Shown here: piece by piece, positions 41,704-47,600 of the stretch | Layout of the letters: every line of letters begins with the position of its first letter | Numbering within the stretch: the first letter of the stretch is position 1 | DNA from: Pseudomonadota bacterium | GTDB taxonomy: Bacteria > Pseudomonadota > Gammaproteobacteria > Steroidobacterales > GCA-2729495 | Direction: 5' to 3' | Assembly (NCBI GenBank): GCA_963204745.1 | Contig: CAUJHF010000038.1 | Span: 1 to 47,600 of the forward strand | DNA length: 47,600 bases | Notes under the pieces: generated by a model | Seen by the model: only the letters and a program-made list of their open reading frames with translations | Databases searched by the model: none | What the model was told of the DNA's origin: nothing | Translations under genes and position numbers: made by a program

Positions 41704-43170
41704 ATGCGCCTGCTGAAGAAACTGTTGATCGGACTGGCCGGCCTCGCCGCCCTCACGGCTATCGGCGGCTATGCCGGCTACAAGTACATGAACCGCACGC
41801 CGGCGCAGCTGGTGGCGCCGAACTACTACGACTATTACCTTGCTCAGGACACGGTGCCGGAAGGCCGGACAGGAATCTTTATCTCCAGCCTGATCATGCC
41901 GGAGGACTACCGGATCGAGGATTATTTCCTGCTGGCGCAGAAGGCGCGGCAATACATCCCCTGGCCGGTCAGCATTTCGTGGATGGCCGACCGCGGCGTA
42001 CTGCTGCTCGATCCGGCACGGCCCTACGAGTTCGAGCCGTTCAAACCCGGACGCCTGGTCGATGCCTGGGGCCGGGACACCGATCTCGACGGCCTCCCCT
42101 ACGTCGACAAGCTGCATACGGGCGAGATCGAATGGGTGTCGCCGAACCCGCGTCTGCATCTCGATCACGGTTTTTTCCTGCTGACCACGCGCCAGGAGGG
42201 CATGCCGACGGTATCGGCGAAGCTCGCAACCAAGGCGCTCACCTATTACCACGGCATCGGTATCAAGGGACAAAAAATCCCGCACGAGGCCGGCATGCGT
42301 GCGATCGTCGAGCCGGCGATGCGGGAGATCCAGACCCGTTACGGCCCCATCGAGTGGCGCTGGGTAACCGCCGACAATTTCGGCCGGGCCCGCCAGGCGA
42401 TGCATGAACTGCTCGATACCGGTGTGGACACGGTGATCCTTGCAGCACCCGCACCGATCTATTCGCACCACGAAGAATTCAACGGCAGCATCCGCCACGC
42501 CATGCACTACATCCATGACTGGCAGGAAGATCACGGGCACAAGCCGATCAAGGTCATCATCCAGCCCCAGCTCGGCAATTTTCCCGTGCTGCGCCAGACC
42601 TGGGTGAACATGTTGCGCGACCGGCTGGACCAGCTCCCCGGAGGGTCTGCGGTGAAGGTCGTCATGTCGATACACGGCATGGCATGGGACCGGGTACCGA
42701 ATGAGGCGTGGATCCAGCTGGCGCCAGGCTACCGGGACACCACCCTGCAAGACCTCAAGGCCCTGCTCGATACCTATGATTTCAGCCGCCGGGAAGTCGT
42801 GCTCGGCCAGGATCATTTTGCGGACCCCGTCAACAACCCGGACGGCAGGTATTTGTCCACCAACAAGGCGTTCAGGGATGGCATCCGCGACAAGTTCGAC
42901 TACGTCATCAATATCCCGATCGAGTTCTTCGCGGAGAACACCGACACGCTGTTCTCACATGCGATGTTCAATTTCGAGGACATACCGGGTTACGACCGCT
43001 ACGCGCAGGTGGATTATCCGGACTGGACGGTGCCCTACGTCCGTGAGTATGTCGTCGATGGCACGCATGTGATCTACAACGGGGTGCCGGTGGGCAGATA
43101 CAACGAACCGATCATTGCGGCCTTCGTACAGGCGCTCGACACGGTACTTGTGCAGCAGAAACGCCCGTAG
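41704..43170 (+). CDS. Membrane-anchored protein with possible ferrochelatase-like fold
   Basis: 488 aa. An N-terminal helix (LLIGLAGLAALTAIGGYAGY) anchors a large soluble domain outside the cytoplasmic membrane. I do not recognise it firmly. The segment AVKVVMSIHGMAWDRVPNEA recalls the SxHGxP region of class II chelatases (HemH/CbiK), and VDTVILAAPAPIYSHHEEFN plus KALTYYHGIGIKG carry His residues that could bind a metal. Overall length exceeds ferrochelatase. ATG 41704 is 6 nt after a GGGGGG ribosome-binding site; ATG 41698 is directly adjacent to it. The stop TAG (43168-43170) is the TAG of the first REP unit. Downstream of the LLM gene. Confidence 0.65.
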   Translation: MRLLKKLLIGLAGLAALTAIGGYAGYKYMNRTPAQLVAPNYYDYYLAQDTVPEGRTGIFISSLIMPEDYRIEDYFLLAQKARQYIPWPVSISWMADRGVLLLDPARPYEFEPFKPGRLVDAWGRDTDLDGLPYVDKLHTGEIEWVSPNPRLHLDHGFFLLTTRQEGMPTVSAKLATKALTYYHGIGIKGQKIPHEAGMRAIVEPAMREIQTRYGPIEWRWVTADNFGRARQAMHELLDTGVDTVILAAPAPIYSHHEEFNGSIRHAMHYIHDWQEDHGHKPIKVIIQPQLGNFPVLRQTWVNMLRDRLDQLPGGSAVKVVMSIHGMAWDRVPNEAWIQLAPGYRDTTLQDLKALLDTYDFSRREVVLGQDHFADPVNNPDGRYLSTNKAFRDGIRDKFDYVINIPIEFFAENTDTLFSHAMFNFEDIPGYDRYAQVDYPDWTVPYVREYVVDGTHVIYNGVPVGRYNEPIIAAFVQALDTVLVQQKRP

Positions 43171-43368
43171 GAGCGCCTTCAGCCGCGATCCCATCGCCGT
43201 AGGAGCGCCTTCAGCCGCGATCCCATCGCCGTAGGAGCGCCTTCAGGCGCGATGTTCCTGCGGGAAATTAACATCGCGCCGGAAGGCGCTCCCACAAAAC
43301 GCGCTCCCACAAAAGCCGCTCCCACAAAACGCGCTCCTACAAAAGCCGCTCCTACAAACCACTCCTGT
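43166..43368. repeat. REP-like array, locus 4, with tandem units
   Basis: Two direct 32-bp units (CCGTAGGAGCGCCTTCAGCC then GCGATCCCATCG) and a third variant with GGCGCGATG are followed by an ~18-nt loop, an inverted unit (CATCGCGCCGGAAGGCGCTC) and a run of 15-bp half-units. This is the largest REP locus in the window. Its first TAG is the stop codon of the upstream gene. Composition and core sequence match loci 1-3. Confidence 0.87.
43285..43359. repeat. Five-copy 15-bp minisatellite inside REP locus 4
   Basis: Five head-to-tail 15-bp units: GGCGCTCCCACAAAA, CGCGCTCCCACAAAA, GCCGCTCCCACAAAA, CGCGCTCCTACAAAA, GCCGCTCCTACAAAC. They are the CGCTCCTAC half of the REP plus an AAAA spacer. The first bases alternate CG/GC, and the central CCCAC changes to CCTAC in units 4-5, implying stepwise amplification. 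Confidence 0.9.
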
Positions 43369-43423
43369 CGGGTTACAGTAGCCGCCGCGCGGCGACCGCT
43401 GTGCGTTGGGGGAGTACAAAGAC

Positions 43424-44557
43424 ATGCAAGCCGACAAACCGACTTCACTGGCCGCTGCCCTGCTGCTGGGCTGTATCGGTGTATTTGCCATCATGGCCGG
43501 GCCGATCATCACCGAGGCCCTCGTCGCCGGACTCGGCATCGAGCCGGGTGTCGCCGGGCAGATCTTTGCCGCCGAAGCACTGGGTACCGCGCTGGGGCCG
43601 GTTGCGGCGGCCTTCTGGATGCCGCGCGTCAAATGGCGTACGGCGGCCATCGTCGCGATCCTCGTCGTGATCGCCGGCAACGTGGTTTCGAGCTCCATGG
43701 ATTCGGCAGGTGCGCTGGCGGCGCTGCGTTTTGCGGTCGGCTTCTTCGGTGAAGGCCCCGCCTTCGCACTCGCCATCGCCATCGTCAGCAGCACCGCGCA
43801 GAAGGATCGCAACTTTGCCTTCCTGATTGCAGCCCAGGTCGTGTTGGGCGTGCTGTGCTTTTTGCTGCTGCCGATGCCGAGGGACGCCGGCGTCGGCGGC
43901 GTACTGTTGCCACTGGCCGGACTTGCATTCCTTGCCCTGTTCACCGTTGGCTGGATACCGCAACCCACCGGCGCAGTCGGCCATCACGCCGGCGGCAGCG
44001 ATGCAAATGCTTCAGCCCTGCCGGCATTCATCGCGCTGGCCGTGATGCTGATCTGGTGTACCGGGCTCGGGGCGATCTGGGCTTTTGTCAAACTGATCGG
44101 CACCTCCGCCGGCATCGAAGCACCGCGGGTTGGCATCGCCCTGGGCATTTCCACCGGTGTAGCCACTGTCGGGGCACTCACCGCATCGTGGCTCGCGGAC
44201 CGTATCGGGCGGATCATTCCGGTCACCGTTGCGCTGCTGGTACAGGTGGTCATGATCGCCCTGTTGCAGGGCGAAATGAGCTTCCTGCAATTCCTGCTCA
44301 CCGCAGCCGTTTTCCAGATTTTCTGGAACCTCAACGGCCCATACATCATGGGTACCATCGCGCTCAGCGACACAACCGGTCGCGTCAGCCTGCTGATTCC
44401 CACCGCCCAGATCGGCGGCTTCTTCCTCGGCCCGGTCATCGCCGGGTCGATGCTGACGCCCGGTGCCGGGTACGGCCCGGCCAATACCCTGGCCATTGCC
44501 TGCTGCCTGCTGGCCCTGGCGATCTTTATCCCGGTGGCCATGCGCCTCAAGCGCTGA
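43424..44557 (+). CDS. MFS transporter
   Basis: A 377-aa major facilitator superfamily permease with about 12 hydrophobic segments and the MFS cytoplasmic-loop pattern around SWLADRIGRIIPVTVALLVQ. ATG 43424 follows GGGGGAG by 9 nt; the TTG at 43406 would precede the ribosome-binding site. First helix SLAAALLLGCIGVFAIMAGP; last LAIACCLLALAIFIPVAMRL. The substrate is unknown. It may serve the LLM/chelatase-like neighbourhood, but a REP array separates them. Confidence 0.88.
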   Translation: MQADKPTSLAAALLLGCIGVFAIMAGPIITEALVAGLGIEPGVAGQIFAAEALGTALGPVAAAFWMPRVKWRTAAIVAILVVIAGNVVSSSMDSAGALAALRFAVGFFGEGPAFALAIAIVSSTAQKDRNFAFLIAAQVVLGVLCFLLLPMPRDAGVGGVLLPLAGLAFLALFTVGWIPQPTGAVGHHAGGSDANASALPAFIALAVMLIWCTGLGAIWAFVKLIGTSAGIEAPRVGIALGISTGVATVGALTASWLADRIGRIIPVTVALLVQVVMIALLQGEMSFLQFLLTAAVFQIFWNLNGPYIMGTIALSDTTGRVSLLIPTAQIGGFFLGPVIAGSMLTPGAGYGPANTLAIACCLLALAIFIPVAMRLKR

Positions 44558-44582
44558 ACAAGCTGGCGCGTCAGTCAGAACG

Positions 44583-44602
44583 GGGGGCGTAATAACGCCC
44601 CC
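44583..44602 (+). terminator. Hairpin after the MFS gene
   Basis: GGGGGCGT - AATA - ACGCCCCC, a perfect 8-bp stem 25 nt after the stop codon, followed by TCTTGACTT. The weak T content makes it a moderate terminator. It abuts the promoter at 44605. Confidence 0.6.
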
Positions 44603-44604
44603 TC

Positions 44605-44632
44605 TTGACTTCAATACGATTTGAAATATTGT
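44605..44632 (+). promoter_or_regulatory. Sigma70-type promoter of the small acidic gene
   Basis: TTGACT, a 16-bp AT-rich spacer, then TATTGT (44627-44632), 43 nt before the ATG at 44676. The region is unusually AT-rich for this genome. The gene is otherwise isolated between hairpins, which supports its own promoter. Confidence 0.65.
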
Positions 44633-44675
44633 TCGCCCCGAAACGGGCCGCAGCCCTGAGACAGGACCCTGCAAG

Positions 44676-44891
44676 ATGAGCAAGCGCGAAGCAGAATCTC
44701 CGGAACTGAGCTGGGAGAGCCCGGAAGAAGCGGCCGACGCCGAAGACGCCAGCGGCGAGTTCAACAGCAGTCCCGCCGGCGCTGCCGTCCGGTTGGGCTT
44801 CCACCTCGACGCTGCGCGCAAGATCGAACAGGCGCGTGAAAGCCGCATGCTGCGTGAGGCCATCGAGGACTTCGACGACTACGTCGTCTGA
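44676..44891 (+). CDS. Small acidic protein, PA3496-like
   Basis: 71 aa, strongly acidic first half (SPELSWESPEEAADAEDASG) and a charged helix at the end (AARKIEQARESRMLREAIED then FDDYVV). The pattern (acidic start, R/K-rich helix, DDF-like end) resembles the PA3496 family of short proteins implicated in envelope integrity in Pseudomonas. Similarity is visual only. Flanked by a promoter and a hairpin terminator, so expressed alone. Confidence 0.7.
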   Translation: MSKREAESPELSWESPEEAADAEDASGEFNSSPAGAAVRLGFHLDAARKIEQARESRMLREAIEDFDDYVV

Positions 44892-44933
44892 CGCATAGCA
44901 CCCAGGCGTTCGGGCCCTGCCCCCCGGATCCGT

Positions 44934-44959
44934 AAACGGGACCGTTTCAGGTCCCGTTT
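44934..44959 (+). terminator. Hairpin after the small acidic gene
   Basis: AAACGGGACC - GTTTCA - GGTCCCGTTT: a 10-bp perfect stem followed by CCCGTTTCAT. About 43 nt after the stop. The remaining ~180 nt before the MHYT relic contain no further clear signals. Confidence 0.7.
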
Positions 44960-45138
44960 CCCGTTTCATCGATGCCGTTTCCCGCCCCGATACCTGTTCG
45001 CTGATCTGTGAACTGGTGCATTACTTAATACGGACCGTTGTCGATAATTGCTGCCAAGCGGGATAAATCCCGACCGGCAGTTGCTGGCACTTATCCGATG
45101 CCGGCTCCGGCAAGCGCACGTTGGGAAAGTCCTGGTCA

Positions 45139-45525
45139 ATGAATTTCAGTCAGCTAGTCACGTTTGGCCCGGCGGCGGGAATTGAAGCGGTTCCGCTGTA
45201 CCAAAGCACAATAGGCTGGCTTGCCACCAGTATCGGTTTGCTGGCGGTCCTGACGATGTTGCCGACCATGGAGCGCGTCGCTGCCGCTCGTACCCGCGAA
45301 GCGCGGCGTTCATGGACACTCGCCGGCGCAACAGCCATGGCTATCGGCATCTGTGCCATGTTCTACAGCACCATCACCCATAACGTCATCGTCGAAAAGC
45401 ACGGCGGCACCATCAGGGTCGAGTCCACGCCAGGCACCGGCACCACTTTCATCATCCGCCTGCCCCTCGCCGTGCCGGATACCGAAACACAAGCTGAAAG
45501 CGATAGCGACAACGAGGCCGCATGA
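45139..45525 (+). pseudogene. Chimeric relic: MHYT-like membrane segment fused to the end of a histidine-kinase ATPase domain
   Basis: 128 aa in one intact frame. Residues 1-82 contain two membrane helices (STIGWLATSIGLLAVLTMLP and LAGATAMAIGICAMFYSTIT); the second ends in a degenerate MHYT-like motif (AMFYST), as in MHYT sensor domains. From about residue 83 the sequence is the G2-box end of a HATPase_c domain (VIVEKHGGTIRVESTPGTGT then TFIIRLPL) plus an acidic tail. Everything normally between (rest of MHYT, PAS, HisKA, N and G1 boxes) is missing, so it cannot be an active kinase. The likeliest origin is an in-frame internal deletion with its junction near 45380-45390. It overlaps the next kinase gene by 4 nt (ATGA). 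It could still encode a small membrane protein. Confidence 0.75.
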
Positions 45526-47600
45526 ACAGCCCTCTCACTAACACCAACATGCCCGCGACGACCAGGAAATTGGCCATCGGCATCCGTTTCAAGACCATGG
45601 CCATCTCTACCCTGCTGACCTTCATCGCAGTCGCGGTGGGAGGCATCCTGGTTTACCACGGCGCATTACGCGGCCTGCTGGCTACCCAGCGCACCCTGCT
45701 CTCCCGCGAGGCACAGTCGGCAGAAAAGGTGTTCTCCCGGAATCTGGATACCCTGCGTCGCGATATTTTGCTCATATCCACCTTGCCAGCCGTCACCGAG
45801 TTCGGCAGCAGCATCTGTACCGCTGCCACAGATGATGACCGGCGCACCTGCCACAACCGTGCGACACAGGTCCTTGTTGCCCTGATGCGTGCCCGGACGA
45901 TCTACCACCAGATTCACCTGATCGGCAGCGATGGCCGTGAATTTCTGCGCGTACACAGCGATGGCGAGTATCCGGCTGCCGTTCGGGATGAAGCACTGCA
46001 CGACTTGCGCACGACGCCATCGTTCAAGGCCGGGACCACGCTGGCGGAAGGCCAGACCTGGCTCTCCGATGCGTGGCATGAGCTGGAGACAACGACACTC
46101 CGCCACACGCGACGCATCCTCATCCGCGCCGTCACGCCACTTTACGCTGCTGACGGCACGCGGTTTGGACTCGCCTACGTAGATATGGACCTCTACACCC
46201 TCGGTCAACCGATGGACAACGATAGCGGGCAGGCAATCAGGCCGTATGTCAGTGCCAGCGACGGCACCATCCTGCTCAACCCCGGCGATCCTGAACGTCT
46301 CGCCGGTATGAGACAGCGGTTTCCGGGGCTTGCCCTGTCGGGGCTTTCGGCCGGCAACGAGGCCAGCACCACAATCACACCAGACCACCGCGGCGCACAG
46401 CAGATACTGGCCACTACACACGTACCACTGGAACCGGGGAACCCCGAACGGTTCCTGCGCATCACGCTGGCCGTACCCGAGGCACTGATGGTTGCAGCCG
46501 TCCGGCCCAGCTGGCTGGAAATACTGGGCACCTTCATGGTGGCTGCACTGCTGACCCTGCCGATCGTCTACCTCACCACCGGAAAGCTGGTGCGCCCGCT
46601 CCTGCGCATGAACACGGCGGTGAGGGAGTACCAGCGTGGACAGGCACTTAATACGCTGCCCGTCGAGCGCGCAGACGAGATCGGTGAGCTGTCCCGCGCG
46701 TTTGGCAGTCTGGTAGCAGACCTCGCCGACACCGAAGCACGGCACCGCGCGGTCATTGAATCCATGCAGGATGCACACGTCGTGGCCGACAGCCAGCGAC
46801 GCATCGTGTCGTTCAACCCGGCGGCGGAACGGATTTTCGGTTATATGGCCAGCGAGGTTATCGGCACCTCGGTCAGCGCCCTGTTGCCGACGACCTCACA
46901 GGACAAACACGTGAAGGACTATGCGCGGTACCAGACCGGCGAGGACACGGGCGTGCTGGGGCGGGTGCGAGAGGTACGAGCTCGCCGGAAATCCGGGGAA
47001 GTCTTCCCGGTCGAATTGCAGCTCGATTACTTCACGATCAATGGCGAGCCGCTGTTCAGTGCCGTCATGCGTGACATCAGTGTGCGCAAGCAGACTGAAG
47101 AACGCCTGCTGTATCTCGCAGCAGCCGTCGAATCAGCCCAGGAATGCATGGAGATCATGACTACGACCGGAGAGATCATCTATGTCAATCCGGCCTACGA
47201 GCGCAACCACAACTGCACACTGGCTGAAGTGCGTGGCAAACATCCCGAAACCCTCCGCGAGTTCGATACGAGCGACGGCCAGATGGACGCCATGGTCTCT
47301 GCGGCACGTCGTGGCCTGAAGTGGCAGGGCGTAATGAGATACCGCAACAGCGATGGCAAGGTAATCGTTGAAGATGTGAGTCTCTCGCCGATCCGGAATG
47401 GCGACGGACAGCTCAGCGCATTTGTAGTGGTAAAGCGCGACATTTCCGCGAAGCTGGAAATGGAGCAGCAGCTGCTGCGCGGCCAGAAGCTCGAAGCGGT
47501 CGGCCAGCTTGCCGCCGGCATCGCCCACGAGATCAATACCCCGACCCAGTACGTCGGCGACAACATCCGCTTCCTCAAGGAATCGTTCGGCGACGTCAGC
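45522..47600 (+). CDS. Sensor histidine kinase (periplasmic sensor-HAMP-PAS-PAS-HisKA), 3' truncated
   Basis: At least 693 aa, open to the right edge. A membrane helix (TMAISTLLTFIAVAVGGILV) is followed by a ~270-residue periplasmic dCACHE-like sensor (TIYHQIHLIGSDGREFLRVH; GLAYVDMDLYTLG) and a second helix (LEILGTFMVAALLTLPIVYL). Then come a HAMP linker (VRPLLRMNTAVREYQRGQAL; DEIGELSRAFGSLV) and two PAS domains (SQRRIVSFNPAAERIFGYMA; GEIIYVNPAYERNHNCTLAE). The HisKA phospho-acceptor box is QLAAGIAHEINTPTQYVGDN at the end. The TPTQY signature marks a defined kinase subclass. The ATPase domain lies outside the window. Its ATG overlaps the relic's stop, so the relic may be a leader-like remnant of the same locus. 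The response regulator is not visible. Confidence 0.92.
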   Translation, partial: MNSPLTNTNMPATTRKLAIGIRFKTMAISTLLTFIAVAVGGILVYHGALRGLLATQRTLLSREAQSAEKVFSRNLDTLRRDILLISTLPAVTEFGSSICTAATDDDRRTCHNRATQVLVALMRARTIYHQIHLIGSDGREFLRVHSDGEYPAAVRDEALHDLRTTPSFKAGTTLAEGQTWLSDAWHELETTTLRHTRRILIRAVTPLYAADGTRFGLAYVDMDLYTLGQPMDNDSGQAIRPYVSASDGTILLNPGDPERLAGMRQRFPGLALSGLSAGNEASTTITPDHRGAQQILATTHVPLEPGNPERFLRITLAVPEALMVAAVRPSWLEILGTFMVAALLTLPIVYLTTGKLVRPLLRMNTAVREYQRGQALNTLPVERADEIGELSRAFGSLVADLADTEARHRAVIESMQDAHVVADSQRRIVSFNPAAERIFGYMASEVIGTSVSALLPTTSQDKHVKDYARYQTGEDTGVLGRVREVRARRKSGEVFPVELQLDYFTINGEPLFSAVMRDISVRKQTEERLLYLAAAVESAQECMEIMTTTGEIIYVNPAYERNHNCTLAEVRGKHPETLREFDTSDGQMDAMVSAARRGLKWQGVMRYRNSDGKVIVEDVSLSPIRNGDGQLSAFVVVKRDISAKLEMEQQLLRGQKLEAVGQLAAGIAHEINTPTQYVGDNIRFLKESFGDVS

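Noticed and set aside
41158-42816. 552-aa minus-strand open frame
   Set aside because: Shadow of the LLM C and chelatase-like genes; composition atypical, no domain visible, and it runs across two genes.
43166-43368. CRISPR array
   Set aside because: Direct units are contiguous with no unique spacers of regular length, and no cas genes are nearby.

Overview
The window is about 47.6 kb of GC-rich DNA from what looks like a gammaproteobacterium. RdgC, SlyX, a CspA-type cold-shock protein, ArfB, a UbiC/DUF98 chorismate lyase, an MSHA-type pilus locus and Pseudomonas/Xanthomonas-like GTAGGAGCG palindromes all point that way. The order cannot be fixed from sequence alone; Nevskiales or Steroidobacterales relatives are a guess. 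The unusual trait is cofactor F420. The window opens with cofD-cofC-fbiC (FbiC being the fused CofG-CofH deazaflavin synthase) and contains four luciferase-like (LLM) flavin/F420-dependent oxidoreductases, three of them close paralogues.

Layout. 1-3.9 kb: overlapping F420 operon, cut at the left edge, with no CofE/FbiB ligase in view. 3.9-6.5 kb: rdgC, a REP array, a membrane protein, slyX, csp. 6.6-9.7 kb: an APH/P-loop kinase fusion, then two VPxPA-CTERM secreted proteins made by a ~728-bp tandem duplication whose breakpoint is still readable. 9.7-11.4 kb: membrane protein, small hypothetical, arfB. 11.4-22.8 kb: twelve consecutive minus-strand genes. Read 5' to 3' they are chorismate lyase, PQQ dehydrogenase, two coiled-coil membrane proteins, two LLM enzymes, a lipoprotein nuclease, a DUF2946-like protein, a porin, a zinc-type binding protein, its permease (no ATPase) and a third LLM enzyme. 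22.9-24.7 kb: an OmpA-type protein and a barrel-only paralogue.

24.9-36.4 kb: one continuous plus-strand MSHA-like type IV pilus locus: secretin, TPR protein, MshE ATPase with c-di-GMP-binding MshEN domain, platform protein, PilM/N-, PilO- and MshK-like alignment proteins, a PilX-like protein and two type IV prepilins. It has no MshM, retraction ATPase or prepilin peptidase. 36.4-44.6 kb: a loose metabolic neighbourhood (zinc-independent MDR reductase, DUF1838 protein, solute-binding-like lipoprotein, GST, fourth LLM enzyme, anchored chelatase-like protein, MFS transporter) interspersed with three REP arrays. 44.6-47.6 kb: a small acidic protein, a relic fusing an MHYT-like membrane segment to the last part of a histidine-kinase ATPase domain, and a large sensor kinase running off the right edge.

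The observations I rate highest: (i) at all four REP loci the TAG of the repeat's GTAGGAGCG edge is, or by alignment was, the in-frame stop codon of the neighbouring gene, and at one locus it has mutated to TCG so that the REP is now translated; (ii) the legible CTERM tandem-duplication breakpoint; (iii) the MHYT/histidine-kinase deletion fusion; (iv) F420 synthesis together with an LLM family, one member of which is embedded in a metal-uptake operon.
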